Source: an uncultured Acetatifactor sp.
GTDB taxonomy: Bacteria > Bacillota > Clostridia > Lachnospirales > Lachnospiraceae
Assembly: GCA_910584375.1 (NCBI GenBank)
Contig: CAJUAH010000002.1
Coordinates: 62,001-126,000 of the forward strand
Direction: 5' to 3'
Length of the DNA: 64,000 bases
Position 1 is the first letter of the stretch, and each line of letters starts with the position of its first letter. Shown piece by piece: positions 1 to 9,177 of the stretch. Both the position numbers and the translations under genes were made by a program. The notes below the pieces were generated by a model. The model was not told the DNA's origin. It saw only the letters and a list, made by a program, of their open reading frames with translations, and made no database searches.

Positions 1-704
1 TTGTTGGAGATCTCGTACAGATCCCCGATGGTGAACACTTTCATACCGATCCCTTTTACCATGGCAATGCTCACCAGCACCGCAATCAGAGAGGGGGGAA
101 TCCTCTTGCAGATCCCCGGCAGAAAAGGCCAGCCTATGAGGATCGCCATACACACCACGCCCACGAGAACCGCCTGCCAGTTGACGGTACCGATAAACGT
201 GAACACGGCCTTGAGTTTTTCCATGGTCTCGATCAAAGGCTCTTCCGTGACCACAGTCAGCCCCAGAAAATCCTTGATCTGCCCCACAAAGATCGTCACG
301 GCGATACCCGCCGTAAAACCGGTGGTGATGGTATAAGGAATAAACTTAATCAGGTTGCCCAGCCGCAGCACGCCCATCAGGATCAGAATGATCCCCGCCA
401 TGACGGTGGCCATGATCAGCCCGTCCATACCGTTTTTCGCCACGATGCCCGCCACTATGGTGGCAAAGGCCGCCGTAGGCCCCGCGATCTGCACCCGGCT
501 GCCGCCCAGAAAGGAGATCACAAATCCCGCCGTTATGGCGGTATAGATTCCCTTTTCCGGCGTGACGCCGGAGGCCAGCGCCAGAGCGATGGACAGGGGC
601 AGCGCTATGATGGCCACGATGATGCCCGCCACCACATCCTTGATAAACTGCTCTTTCGTATAGGTCTTCATCACAGAAAATAACTTTGGTTTGAGCTTAT
701 CCAT
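1..704 (-). CDS. SulP-family inorganic anion permease (3' end outside window)
   Basis: The reading frame is open to the left window edge, so only the N-terminal ~234 residues are visible. They begin MDKLKPKLFSVMKTY and then show the typical SulP start: a segment rich in A/I/V/L (VVAGIIVAIIALPLSIALAL), followed by further membrane helices with the GGSRVQIAGPTAAFA stretch characteristic of sulfate permease-like transporters. The family moves sulfate, bicarbonate or other anions across the membrane; the substrate cannot be told from sequence. The cytoplasmic STAS domain expected at the C terminus would lie beyond the window. Start chosen at the ATG at 704, preceded by an AGAGGG site. It lies 64 bp downstream of miaB on the same strand and may be cotranscribed. 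Confidence 0.88.
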   Translation of the reverse strand, partial: MDKLKPKLFSVMKTYTKEQFIKDVVAGIIVAIIALPLSIALALASGVTPEKGIYTAITAGFVISFLGGSRVQIAGPTAAFATIVAGIVAKNGMDGLIMATVMAGIILILMGVLRLGNLIKFIPYTITTGFTAGIAVTIFVGQIKDFLGLTVVTEEPLIETMEKLKAVFTFIGTVNWQAVLVGVVCMAILIGWPFLPGICKRIPPSLIAVLVSIAMVKGIGMKVFTIGDLYEISN

Positions 705-768
705 TTTTCCCTCTTTCCCCGTATACTGCCGATCATATCCGCAGTACCGTCTACTTCTTCCTAAACAT

Positions 769-2277
769 TCATTGTGAAACCAGATGCCCCATATAATAAA
801 ATCCCTGGCATTCATCCAGCGACACCGTCACGATCCGGCCCACCAGCTCCGGCGGCCCGGGAAAATGCACCAGCGTATTGTTGGACATGCGCCCGGTGAG
901 CAGCCCTTCATCCTGGGCGTTCACTTCCTCCACCAGGATCCACGCCTGTTGCCCCCGGTACCGGGCCACCTGTTCTCTGGCGGTATCCTGCACGACTTTC
1001 AGCACCCGGTCAAAGCCCTCCCTGACCTGCCCAGGCGGCACCTGGTTCTCCATGGCGGCGGCAGGCGTTCCGGTGCGCCTGGAATAGATAAAGGTAAAGG
1101 CATTGTCATATTTTACCCGGCGGATCACGTCTATGGTCTCTTCCACGTCCTCCATCGTCTCCCCAGGGAATCCCACGATGATATCCGTGGTGATGGCGAT
1201 ATCCGGGATCTCCCTGCGTATTTTTTCCGCCAGGGCCAGATATTGCTCTTTAGTATACCGGCGGTTCATCTGCTGCAAGATCCGGGTGGAACCGGACTGC
1301 AGCGGCAGATGCAGATGTCGGCAGATCTTTTGGGATCCCTTCATGACTTCTATCAGCTCGTCCGACAGATCCTTGGGATGGGAAGTCATAAAGCGAATGC
1401 GCTCCAGCCCTTCGATCTGTTCCACCTCCCGCAGGAGCCCGGCAAAAGTCATGGGCGTCTTCAGATTCTTTCCGTAGGAGTTCACATTCTGTCCAAGCAG
1501 CATGACCTCCACCACGCCCTCCGCCACCAGTTGCCGTATCTCCCGCAATATCTCCTCCGGCTCCCGGCTGCGCTCCCTGCCCCGCACATAGGGCACGATA
1601 CAGTAACTGCAAAAGTTGTTGCAGCCAAACATGATGTTGATACCGGACTTGAAGGGATACTTGCGCTCCACGGGAAGATCCTCCACAATCTTGTCCGTGT
1701 CCTCCCAGATATCCACGATCATGCCCCGCTCCGCATGCTCCTCGCTGATACATCTGTAGAGCAGCTCCGCAAACTTAAAGATATTGTGGGTGCCAAACAC
1801 CAGATCCACAAAGCGGTAACTGGAACGCAGCTTTTCAATCACCGCCGCCTCCTGCATCATACAGCCGCAGAGGGCGATCTTCATGTCCGGATTCTGCTTT
1901 TTGCGGCTCTTCAGCTCCCCCAGACGACCGTAGACTCTCTGGTTGGCATTGTCCCGAACCGTACAGGTATTATAGATCACAAAATCCGCGTCCTCGCTCT
2001 CCGTCATCTGATACCCCGCCTGGCACAGGATCCCCGCCAGTTTCTCCGAGTCCCGGGCGTTCATCTGACAGCCGAAGGTAGTCACGCAGGCCCTGGGCAA
2101 GCGCCTCTTTTTCTGTTCAAAATCTTTTACCCACTCCCGGCATCTCTCAATGAAGTAATACTGGCGAGCCGGTTCTTCTGTGGGGAGATCTGAACATATA
2201 TCCTTTCTATCTAAATCTCCTCTATCTAAATCCTTTCTACCAAAATCCCCTATACCTGAATCAATTTCCTGATACAT
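769..2277 (-). CDS. miaB: tRNA-2-methylthio-N6-isopentenyladenosine(37) synthase MiaB
   Basis: Radical SAM methylthiotransferase that adds a methylthio group to i6A37 of tRNAs reading UNN codons. Of 502 residues, the N-terminal UPF0004 domain carries cluster cysteines near C70 (TTFGCQMNARDSE), C105 (YNTCTVRDNANQR) and C139 (LCGCMMQ). The radical SAM triad is C219, C223, C226 (FGCNNFCSYCIVPY). A MLLGQNVNSYG motif follows, and a TRAM RNA-binding domain occupies about the last 65 residues. The first ~60 residues extend beyond the catalytic core; residues 8-27 consist of short repeats (GDFGRKDLDRGDLDRKD) encoded by near-repeated AAATC-rich DNA at 2205-2260. The rest of the extension (DLPTEEPARQYYFIERCREW) looks like that of clostridial MiaB proteins. 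Function is secure; the exact start is less so. Confidence 0.96.
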   Translation of the reverse strand: MYQEIDSGIGDFGRKDLDRGDLDRKDICSDLPTEEPARQYYFIERCREWVKDFEQKKRRLPRACVTTFGCQMNARDSEKLAGILCQAGYQMTESEDADFVIYNTCTVRDNANQRVYGRLGELKSRKKQNPDMKIALCGCMMQEAAVIEKLRSSYRFVDLVFGTHNIFKFAELLYRCISEEHAERGMIVDIWEDTDKIVEDLPVERKYPFKSGINIMFGCNNFCSYCIVPYVRGRERSREPEEILREIRQLVAEGVVEVMLLGQNVNSYGKNLKTPMTFAGLLREVEQIEGLERIRFMTSHPKDLSDELIEVMKGSQKICRHLHLPLQSGSTRILQQMNRRYTKEQYLALAEKIRREIPDIAITTDIIVGFPGETMEDVEETIDVIRRVKYDNAFTFIYSRRTGTPAAAMENQVPPGQVREGFDRVLKVVQDTAREQVARYRGQQAWILVEEVNAQDEGLLTGRMSNNTLVHFPGPPELVGRIVTVSLDECQGFYYMGHLVSQ

Positions 2278-2344
2278 TTCTCTTGACTTTCTCCCTTACC
2301 TATCGTACAATTAAGAAAAGAAATGAGTTTTTAACCGCACAGCT

Positions 2345-2869
2345 TTATTGCTCAAGCGGGGTACTCGTTTCTTTTTTTATGTTTATGATGTCATACAAAT
2401 ACAGTTTCTTATCCTCCGCATGTCTTATAACAAGTTCCACATGGAACACATTATAACGCAAAATTTCACCATCGTCATCAAAAATCGGAAGGGCAAAGCG
2501 AGAATCATACCGATACCATCCAAACTTGGCATTTTTATCATGTTTTTTCGCCAGGTTCTCCCGAAATCGCTTATTTTCTGCAATTTCTATTATTTCGGGT
2601 ATTCCCTGTGTTGCATTTGCTTTTGCCTTTGCAAGAGCGCCTTTCAACTTTGCCGTATAATTGGAACCTGTGTATTCATCTGGAAGATCACTGCCTATGT
2701 ATATGATTTCTTTACTTTCAGCAATTTCTACAAACTCTCCAACATATTGCTTTAAATATTGCTCAACCTCGTCCCAATCAATATTCTGTCTGCCTTTAAA
2801 TCGTATATCATTTATTACTACAATTTGGTTCCCATTCACATCTTTGATAACATTAATGTTTCTTTCCAT
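2345..2869 (-). CDS. small nuclease-like protein, phage PBECR-type domain suspected
   Basis: A 174-residue soluble protein with no signal peptide or membrane segment. Residues ~40-170 (YVGEFVEIAESKE..., GSDLPDEYTGSNY, LKGALAKAKANA, GWYRYDSRFALP, YNVFHVELVIRHAEDKKLYLYDIINIKKE) remind me of the Barnase/EndoU/ColicinE5/RelE-like nuclease domains often fused to phage MuF proteins. Here the domain is alone, with no phage genes nearby. The YRYDSRF and VIRHA...LYLYDI segments would carry conserved Arg, His and Tyr residues, but I cannot assign a catalytic set. Family membership is from memory and tentative; it could equally be an orphan toxin-like gene. It lies 29 bp after the metallophosphoesterase gene on the same strand. 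Confidence 0.72.
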   Translation of the reverse strand: MERNINVIKDVNGNQIVVINDIRFKGRQNIDWDEVEQYLKQYVGEFVEIAESKEIIYIGSDLPDEYTGSNYTAKLKGALAKAKANATQGIPEIIEIAENKRFRENLAKKHDKNAKFGWYRYDSRFALPIFDDDGEILRYNVFHVELVIRHAEDKKLYLYDIINIKKETSTPLEQ

Positions 2870-2898
2870 ACTCTCTTTGATCCGCTCTCTTCTCGTAA

Positions 2899-3741
2899 CT
2901 ATTCAGAAATCAGTTCCACAATAACTATTTCCGGCCTGTTGTTGAACCGGACGGGGACAACGCTGTTGCCGATCCCCCGGCCCACGATCATCGTCGTGTT
3001 TCCCTCCGTATATTCCCCCGCGTCATACTTTGGGAAAAGGCCCTGGCCAGGCGCTATCAATCCCCCGATAAAAGGCAGGCGAAACTGTCCGCCGTGGGCG
3101 TGGCCGCTCAGTACCAGGTCGATATCCCCGGCCACATAGGCGCTGAAATTTTCGGGTCTGTGGGCCAGCAGTATGCAGTAATCCGCCGCCGGATCCCCAG
3201 CGCCGGACCGGGCATTCCGTATACTGTCCTGAAAGGCTGGACCTCCATCTGGAAAGTCAGAATCATCTAAACCGATGATCTGTACCGTCCCGTTATTTTT
3301 CGTCAACAGTTCTGCCCTGTCACGGAGAATGACCGCCCCCGCATCCAGCAGTTTTCCCTCCAGCTCCTGATACCGTTCACCGATCCATGCCTCATGGTTC
3401 CCTGTCACATAGTAGCAGGGGGCGATTTCCACAAGCCTTTGTACAAGTTTTTCCGCTGTTTCAATATCCGTTTTGCCGGAATCTATCAGATCTCCGGTTA
3501 TGGCGATCATATCCGGGGCCTCCCTCTCAATAAGAGCGATCAAGCTCCGGTTGTCCTGACCAAACCGGGCATTGTGCAGATCCGATATTATGGCTATTTT
3601 AAAATGATCCAGAGCGGCGGGCAGTCTGGGGCTCGCAACGGTATAATGTGTGACGCCGACGGTCACATTGCCCCAGACGATCCATATAATGAGCAAAATA
3701 AGTATTGCTGAGCAAATGTACTTTCTTACTTTCCTTTTCAC
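2899..3741 (-). CDS. membrane-anchored calcineurin-like metallophosphoesterase
   Basis: A 280-residue protein of the YkuE/YaeI type, whose known members act on UDP-sugar lipids or related phosphoesters at the membrane face. One N-terminal membrane segment (residues ~10-28) is followed by the full set of metal-binding motifs: DLH (D54, H56) in AIISDLHN, GD at 83-84 in ITGDLID, GNHE at 114-117, LLAHRP, and GHAHGGQ near the C-terminal third. All five blocks are intact, so the enzyme should be active. The start is a GTG preceded by GGAGGAGG. It sits between a 64-residue membrane protein and the nuclease-like gene, all on one strand. The substrate cannot be told. Confidence 0.93.
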   Translation of the reverse strand: MKRKVRKYICSAILILLIIWIVWGNVTVGVTHYTVASPRLPAALDHFKIAIISDLHNARFGQDNRSLIALIEREAPDMIAITGDLIDSGKTDIETAEKLVQRLVEIAPCYYVTGNHEAWIGERYQELEGKLLDAGAVILRDRAELLTKNNGTVQIIGLDDSDFPDGGPAFQDSIRNARSGAGDPAADYCILLAHRPENFSAYVAGDIDLVLSGHAHGGQFRLPFIGGLIAPGQGLFPKYDAGEYTEGNTTMIVGRGIGNSVVPVRFNNRPEIVIVELISE

Positions 3742-3775
3742 GCCCCCTCCTCCACAGTTAAGGGATGTATACTAT

Positions 3776-3970
3776 CTATTTCTTTTTCATTTCACGAATA
3801 GCCCCAACAATCGTAAATATACAGTTTCCTGCCAGCCCTATTCCAAAAATAACTGCGGAAATTGTAAGAACATCAGGATTCATATCTCCAAATACCTCTA
3901 TTGTTAATCGAATAAATGCAATAACCTCAACAATCAAAAAAATGATATTTAAAAATTTACCTTTACTCAA
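3776..3970 (-). CDS. small two-helix membrane protein, unknown function
   Basis: A 64-residue protein that I do not recognise. It has two hydrophobic segments (FLNIIFLIVEVIAFIRLTI and VLTISAVIFGIGLAGNCIFTIVGA) and a basic tail ending REMKKK. The frame can be extended upstream to 4105 with an ATG, but that part (CSQPDAGLIFCLNGRIS...) is not protein-like. A TTG at 3970 has AAGGAG eight bases ahead of it, so I take TTG as the start. It lies 34 bp upstream of the metallophosphoesterase gene and might be cotranscribed with it. Confidence 0.6.
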   Translation of the reverse strand: MSKGKFLNIIFLIVEVIAFIRLTIEVFGDMNPDVLTISAVIFGIGLAGNCIFTIVGAIREMKKK

Positions 3971-4117
3971 TTTGTTATCTCCTTTTGTTCCGCATATTCC
4001 CGGCGTCCCCCCAGGGCGGATAAACGATATCCGACCGTTCAGACAAAATATCAGACCGGCATCCGGTTGACTGCATCGGTCACCGTTATTGACCAATGTA
4101 GTCACCCGATTCGGAGC

Positions 4118-5350
4118 CTATATAAACTTCTTAGCCAGCCCTGTCAGAAGTTCTACCACCTTTTCCATGGACTGCACACAGGCATATTCAAACTTTCCGT
4201 GGCAGTTTTCGCCGCCGGTGCAGATATTGGGGCAGGGCAGTCCCATGAAAGACAGTCTGCCGCCGTCGGTTCCGCCCCGGATCGGGGCGATGATGGGCTG
4301 GACACCCTGCTCTTCCATGGCCTCAACCGCCTTATTGATCAGATCCATATGGTTTTCCATGATCTCACGCATATTGTAATAGGAGTCCTTCATATCCACT
4401 GTCACAGTGCCCGCCCCATACTTATCGTTCAAAAAGGCCGCCACGCCCATAAAGTACTCTTTTTTCTTCTCAAACAGCGTCCTGTCGTGATCCCGTATGA
4501 TATAGTCCGCCTGGGCCGACTCCACATTGCCCTGCAGGCTGTCCAGATGGTAAAATCCCTCATAACCCTCCGTATACATGGGATTCTCAAAGACAGGCAG
4601 CATACTCTGGAACTCCTGGGCGATCAGGATCGCGTTCTTCATCTTGCCTTTCGCGGAACCCGGATGCACGCTGCAGCCCTGTATACGGAGTTTTGCCCCG
4701 GCGGCATTGAAATTCTCATACTCCAGCTCCCCCAGGGCGCCTCCGTCCACGGTATAGGCGGCCTGCGCCCCAAACAGAGCCACATCAAAAAAGTCCGGCC
4801 CCTCCCCGATTTCCTCATCCGGCGTAAAACCGATGCGGATTCTGCCGTGGGGTTCGTCGGGATGGGTAAGAAAATATTCCGCCATGGCCATGATCTCCGC
4901 CACACCCGCCTTGTCGTCCGCTCCCAACAGAGTGGTGCCGTCGGTGACGATGAGATCCTGTCCCTGATATTTGCGGATATCCGGGAAATCCGCCGTCCGC
5001 AGCACGATGCCCCGCTCCGGGTTCAATACGATATCCTGTCCGTCATAGTCCTTTACGATACGGGGCTTTACCCCCGCGCCGCTCATGGCCGGGGAGGTGT
5101 CCATATGGGCGATGAAACCCACCGTGGGCCTGTCCTCGCAGCCGCTGCTGGCGGGGACGGTGGCATACACATAGCAGTGCTCCCTGTCATAGGTAACCTG
5201 GGCCGCTCCCATCTCCTCCAGCTCCCGGGCCAGCAGCTCGGCCAGGTCATGCTGTTTCGCCGTGCTGGGGTGGGCGCCGCTCCCCTCGTCCGAACAGGTA
5301 TCAATCTGCACATAGCGCAGAAAACGCTCTATTACATCTTTCACGGTCAT
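4118..5350 (-). CDS. pepT: peptidase T (tripeptide aminopeptidase)
   Basis: Cytoplasmic M20B zinc aminopeptidase that removes the N-terminal residue from tripeptides. The 410-residue length matches the family. Motifs seen: AHMDTSPA (zinc ligand H82 and D84), LLGADDKAGVAE (bridging Asp), TPDEEIGEG (catalytic and zinc Glu) and IRGGTDGGRLS near the C terminus, followed by PNICTGGENCHGKFEY with a His ligand. Start: the ATG at 5350 is only one or two bases from its AAGGAGG, while a GTG two codons later (5344) is at ideal spacing, so translation may begin at Val3. The gene stands alone, with a terminator-like hairpin of the upstream flotillin gene ahead of it. Confidence 0.96.
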   Translation of the reverse strand: MTVKDVIERFLRYVQIDTCSDEGSGAHPSTAKQHDLAELLARELEEMGAAQVTYDREHCYVYATVPASSGCEDRPTVGFIAHMDTSPAMSGAGVKPRIVKDYDGQDIVLNPERGIVLRTADFPDIRKYQGQDLIVTDGTTLLGADDKAGVAEIMAMAEYFLTHPDEPHGRIRIGFTPDEEIGEGPDFFDVALFGAQAAYTVDGGALGELEYENFNAAGAKLRIQGCSVHPGSAKGKMKNAILIAQEFQSMLPVFENPMYTEGYEGFYHLDSLQGNVESAQADYIIRDHDRTLFEKKKEYFMGVAAFLNDKYGAGTVTVDMKDSYYNMREIMENHMDLINKAVEAMEEQGVQPIIAPIRGGTDGGRLSFMGLPCPNICTGGENCHGKFEYACVQSMEKVVELLTGLAKKFI

Positions 5351-5396
5351 TCCTCCTTACTTTGAACCAATTCTTTGAACAAAATATTTTTGTTGC

Positions 5397-5442
5397 AAAA
5401 AAATCGCACAAGGGCGCCACCCCTGTCAGGGCAGCGCCTTGT
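5397..5442 (-). terminator. Rho-independent terminator after flotillin gene
   Basis: On the minus strand an ACAAGGCGC / GCGCCCTTGT hairpin (5408-5442, one bulge, loop containing a CCCTGACAGGG sub-stem) is followed by seven T residues at 5403-5397. It sits 20 bp past the flotillin stop codon. Confidence 0.8.
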
Positions 5443-5461
5443 TCCACTTTGCTTTAACAGC

Positions 5462-6934
5462 TTATTTCTTATCCTCTCCGCTTACCAGATTTACCTGTAC
5501 GGGAGTCTTGTCGCTGGCCACCTTGCCCGCCAGGAACCCGGACAGTACGGCACTCAGATCCACGCCGGTGGAGTCCTTGAGGCCGTCCGTGACCTGATTC
5601 ACGGTATTGATGATGTCCCTGGTCAGCTTGGCGTTGTTGCCGTCGCCGTACATCGTGATCCGATCCACTTTCTCCAGAGGAGCGGCGGCGTTTCGCACCA
5701 CTTCAGGCAGGGCGTTGAAGTACATCTCCAGCACCGCGGCCTCGCCCATCTTGGCCATGGCCTCCGCCTTTTTCTCGATACCTTCCGCCTCGGCTACGGC
5801 CTTCGCCTTGATGGCCTCCGCCTCCGCGATACCTTTGGTACGAATACCTTCGGCCTCCTGCTCCATCTTGTATTTCTGAGCCTCGGCCTGGGCCTTCATG
5901 GCCTCCGCCTCTTTCTCCGTCTCGAACTTGCGGGCTTCCGCCTCTCTCTGGCGCTCATACAGTTGGGCGTCCGCCTGTTGCTGCTTGGCAAATCTGTCGG
6001 CCTCGGCCTTTTTCTTGACCTGCGCCTCCAGCGTCTGCTCGGTGATTTCCACTTCCTTCTGTTTCAGCAGGATCTCTTTTTCCTGCTTGGCGATATTGGC
6101 GTTGGCCGTGGTGATCTCCACCGTCTTACGCTGTTCCTCCTCCTGGATCTTGTAGGCCGCGTCCGCCTCCGCCTTCTTGACGTCGGATTCCTTTTTCAGT
6201 TCGGCCTTCTTGATGGCCAGCTCGTTCTGCTTGATGGCGATCTCGGATTCCGCGTTCACCTCCGCCTCGTTGGCCTCCCGCTTGGCGTTGGCCTGGGCCT
6301 TGGCGATCTCCTTTTCGCTCTCCGCCCTGGAAATAGCGGCGTTTTTCTGGATCTTTACGATATTGTCCACACCCAGATTCTCGATCACGCTGTTGTTGTC
6401 CACGAAGTTCTGCACATTAAAACTGATGATGTCCAGACCCATGGCAGCCAGGTCGGGCTCGGCGTTCTCCTTGACCAGCACCGCGAACTTCTGGCGGTCG
6501 CTGACCATCTCCTCCAGCGCCATCTTGCCCACGATCTCACGGACATTGCCTTCCAGCACCTCTCTGGCCACACCGCCGATATAGTCCGGTTTCTTGTTCA
6601 GGAAGTTCTGGGCGGCCAGTTTCAGCCTGTCCTCATTGTCGCTGATCTTCACGTTGACAGTGGCGTCCACGCGGATATTGATATAGTCCGCTGTGGGAAC
6701 CGCCGTGGAAGTCTTGACGTCAATGGGAATCAACTGTAGATTCAGCTCATCCTTTCTCTCCAGAAAAGGGATCTTGACCCCCGCTTTTCCGATCAGTACC
6801 TTGGGCTTTTTTCGCATACCGGAAATGATAAGCGCGGTATCCGGCGAGGCCTTGACATAGCCGGTCAGAAAGATGATTACGATGACCAGAGCCACTACTA
6901 CGATGGGAATCACAATACTTAAGTTTACAGGCAT
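5462..6934 (-). CDS. flotillin / SPFH-domain membrane scaffold protein
   Basis: A 490-residue protein resembling Bacillus YuaG/FloT. An N-terminal membrane hairpin or helix (residues ~5-27, IVIPIVVVALVIVIIFL) leads into an SPFH/PHB domain (about 30-200, with GMRKKPKVLIGKAGVKIPFLERKDEL). After that comes a long Ala/Glu/Lys-rich coiled coil (about 200-400, many AEAxA repeats) and a C-terminal flotillin tail. Flotillins organise detergent-resistant membrane domains and are often linked to cell-envelope stress. Here the gene is not beside an NfeD gene, the usual partner. AAAGGAG precedes the ATG, and a terminator follows directly, so it looks monocistronic. Confidence 0.95.
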   Translation of the reverse strand: MPVNLSIVIPIVVVALVIVIIFLTGYVKASPDTALIISGMRKKPKVLIGKAGVKIPFLERKDELNLQLIPIDVKTSTAVPTADYINIRVDATVNVKISDNEDRLKLAAQNFLNKKPDYIGGVAREVLEGNVREIVGKMALEEMVSDRQKFAVLVKENAEPDLAAMGLDIISFNVQNFVDNNSVIENLGVDNIVKIQKNAAISRAESEKEIAKAQANAKREANEAEVNAESEIAIKQNELAIKKAELKKESDVKKAEADAAYKIQEEEQRKTVEITTANANIAKQEKEILLKQKEVEITEQTLEAQVKKKAEADRFAKQQQADAQLYERQREAEARKFETEKEAEAMKAQAEAQKYKMEQEAEGIRTKGIAEAEAIKAKAVAEAEGIEKKAEAMAKMGEAAVLEMYFNALPEVVRNAAAPLEKVDRITMYGDGNNAKLTRDIINTVNQVTDGLKDSTGVDLSAVLSGFLAGKVASDKTPVQVNLVSGEDKK

Positions 6935-7082
6935 AATACTTTCTCCTTTCGTCTCCCCGCCCCACAGCCCTGCGCTGTGAGCGTCCTCTTTATGTTTATG
7001 CGTATATCATAACACAATAGGACTGTTTCACGCCAGATAAATTTATGCACGTTAAGTTATAACCTGTCTATACCGGCGCACG

Positions 7083-8327
7083 TTACCCTCTGATCTGGCC
7101 TTTCCCGGTAATCCGGTACTTGTAGCTGGTCAGTTCCCGCAGCCCCATGGGGCCCCTTGCGTGGAGTTTCTGGGTGCTGATGCCGATCTCCGCCCCAAAG
7201 CCGAACTCAAAGCCGTCTGTAAACCGGGTGGAGGCGTTCACATAGACGCAGGCCGCGTCCACTCCGTTTAAAAAGCGCTCCGCCGCCGCAGGATCGGCGG
7301 TGATGATGCTCTCAGAGTGGTGGGTGCTGTAGCGATTGATATGGTCTATGGCTTCCTCTAAGCTATCCACGGTCTTCATAGAGATGATATAGTCCAGATA
7401 TTCCCTGCCGTAGTCTTCCTCCGCGGCGGGAACAGCGCCTTCCATGGCGGCGCAAACCCTCTCGTCTCCCCGGACTTCCACCTGCTTTTCCGCCAACGCC
7501 TTTTGCAGCCGGGGCAGCAAAGCCTCCCGCACCGCCTCGTGGATCACCAAAGATTCGCAGGCGTTGCAGACTCCTATGCGCTGGGTCTTGGCGTTGATGA
7601 TGATGGGAATGGCCATATCGATATCCGCGTCTTTATCCACATAAATATGACAGTTCCCCGTCCCGGTCTCAATCACCGGAACCGTACTGTTTTCCACCAC
7701 CGCCCGTATCAGACCCGCGCCTCCCCTGGGGATCAGCACGTCCACATACTCCTTTAAGCGCATGAACTGCATGGTCACCGCCCGATCCGTATCCGTGATC
7801 AGTTGTATGGCGTCGCCGTCTATGCCGCAGTCCTCCAGCGCCTGACGCAGCACCTGGGCGATGGCCCGGTTAGAGGCCAGCGCGTCGCTCCCCCCCTTTA
7901 AGATCACGGCATTGCCCGCCTTAAAGCAAAGGGCGAAGGCATCGGCGGTCACATTGGGCCTGGACTCATAGATAATGCCGATCACGCCCAGCGGGACCCT
8001 GCATTTCTCGATTCGCAGCCCATTGGGCCGCTCAAAGCTCTCCAGCAGTTCACCCACCGGATCCGGCAGCGCCGCCACCTGCTCCAGCCCCTGGGCCATG
8101 GCGTCGATCCGGCCGCTGTCCAGCAGCAGCCGATCCAGCAGTCCCGAATGCATCCCGTTGTCCCGGCCCTGCTGCAGATCCCGGGCGTTAGCTGTCAGAA
8201 TCTCCGATGCGTGTTCCCGCAGCATCCGGGCCGCGTGTTCCAACGCCCGGTTTTTCTCTTCCGTCGTCAAAGCCTGCAGACGATATTTGACGGCTGTGGC
8301 CCTTTTTCCCATCTCTGTCAGATTCAT
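7083..8327 (-). CDS. proA: glutamate-5-semialdehyde dehydrogenase (gamma-glutamyl phosphate reductase)
   Basis: Second enzyme of proline synthesis, reducing glutamyl-5-phosphate with NADPH. The 414 residues match the family. Recognisable blocks are GVIGIIYESRPNVTADAFALC, LKGGSDA, RGGAGLI, ETGTGNCHIYVD, the catalytic-Cys block KTQRIGVCNACESLV and the C-terminal FGFGAEIGISTQKLHARGPMGL. The gene closes a minus-strand run that starts with proB, interrupted by a DUF896 gene and the 5-formyl-THF cyclo-ligase gene, so ProB and ProA are made from one region but not side by side. GGAGAGG precedes the ATG. Confidence 0.97.
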   Translation of the reverse strand: MNLTEMGKRATAVKYRLQALTTEEKNRALEHAARMLREHASEILTANARDLQQGRDNGMHSGLLDRLLLDSGRIDAMAQGLEQVAALPDPVGELLESFERPNGLRIEKCRVPLGVIGIIYESRPNVTADAFALCFKAGNAVILKGGSDALASNRAIAQVLRQALEDCGIDGDAIQLITDTDRAVTMQFMRLKEYVDVLIPRGGAGLIRAVVENSTVPVIETGTGNCHIYVDKDADIDMAIPIIINAKTQRIGVCNACESLVIHEAVREALLPRLQKALAEKQVEVRGDERVCAAMEGAVPAAEEDYGREYLDYIISMKTVDSLEEAIDHINRYSTHHSESIITADPAAAERFLNGVDAACVYVNASTRFTDGFEFGFGAEIGISTQKLHARGPMGLRELTSYKYRITGKGQIRG

Positions 8328-8466
8328 ATTTACCTCTCCATTCTAAAATAACTGTTATCGGCAGGTCCCTGCGGTTATATCGCTTCCTTCACGACAAAAA
8401 TATTGGCAATGTAATATCCTGTCCGGCGAAATGGGATGCGGACAACAGAGCGAGCCGTCATGGCAT

Positions 8467-9078
8467 TCACACCAGAATCACCTGATAGGGCCTGCAGTCC
8501 GTGTCCTCCACCGGCAGCTGCCGCCGCGTCCGCTGGCAGTTGTAACCGATGGCGATGGAGCAGGTTCTGAACTGAGGATGCGCCGCCAGATAGCGGTCAT
8601 AATACCCCCCGCCGTAGCCCAGACGGTTGCCATACAGGTCATAGGCCACTCCCGGCATCAGCATCAATGCCCTGTCGGCTCCGCCAAAGATTTCACTTCC
8701 CCCCGACGGTTCGGGAATACCGTGAAATCCGGGCTCCAATTCCTCCAGGCTGTAGATACGAAAAAAATCCATCCTGCGATCTGCCAGCACTTTGGGCACA
8801 TACACTGCTTTGCCCAGCCGCAACGCCTCGTATAACAGCTCCTGGGTACGCAGTTCGCTGCCGTAGCTCACATAGCACAGCAGGCTTTCGCACCGGTAAA
8901 ACCACTGATGCCCCAGCAGCCGTTCCGTGACCAGGCAACAGCCGCGCCGCCGTTCCTCCTCTGTCAGGGCGTCCCGGATCGCCAGCATTTCCCGGCGGAT
9001 ACACTTTTTTTCCATCTGAAAGTTTTCTGCTGACACTGCCTTTTCGTCTCTGTTCTCCATCCCCATATTATCTTCCAC
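8467..9078 (-). CDS. 5-formyltetrahydrofolate cyclo-ligase
   Basis: Converts 5-formyl-THF to 5,10-methenyl-THF using ATP, recycling a folate storage form. The signature GYGGGYYDRYLA lies about 30 residues before the C terminus, preceded by LMLMPGVAYDLYGNRLG; the N-terminal KKCIRREMLAIRDAL matches the family's first helix. The frame starts with GTG at 9078; ATG codons 5 and 7 are alternatives, and the first ~20 residues are not conserved-looking. It lies between the DUF896 gene and proA on the same strand, an arrangement that may only reflect shared transcription. Confidence 0.94.
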   Translation of the reverse strand: MEDNMGMENRDEKAVSAENFQMEKKCIRREMLAIRDALTEEERRRGCCLVTERLLGHQWFYRCESLLCYVSYGSELRTQELLYEALRLGKAVYVPKVLADRRMDFFRIYSLEELEPGFHGIPEPSGGSEIFGGADRALMLMPGVAYDLYGNRLGYGGGYYDRYLAAHPQFRTCSIAIGYNCQRTRRQLPVEDTDCRPYQVILV

Positions 9079-9177
9079 ATCGCCTCTGTCACTGTACTCA
9101 CCGTCAACTTATGTCCAGGATATTTTCAATCGTCCACACATCCCAGGTTTCCACGGTGATGCCTGATGCTGTGCTCA

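Noticed and set aside
784..2193. Long plus-strand open frame (469 codons) opposite miaB, and similar long frames opposite pepT, proB, oppA, gpmI and others
   Set aside because: They are antisense to genes with clear family motifs, rich in His/Arg/Pro, lack ribosome sites and show no recognisable domain; high GC at codon position 3 of the real genes opens these frames.
2318..2375. Weak hairpin near the end of the 2345-2869 gene as terminator
   Set aside because: Stem has a mismatch and a very long loop; not convincing.
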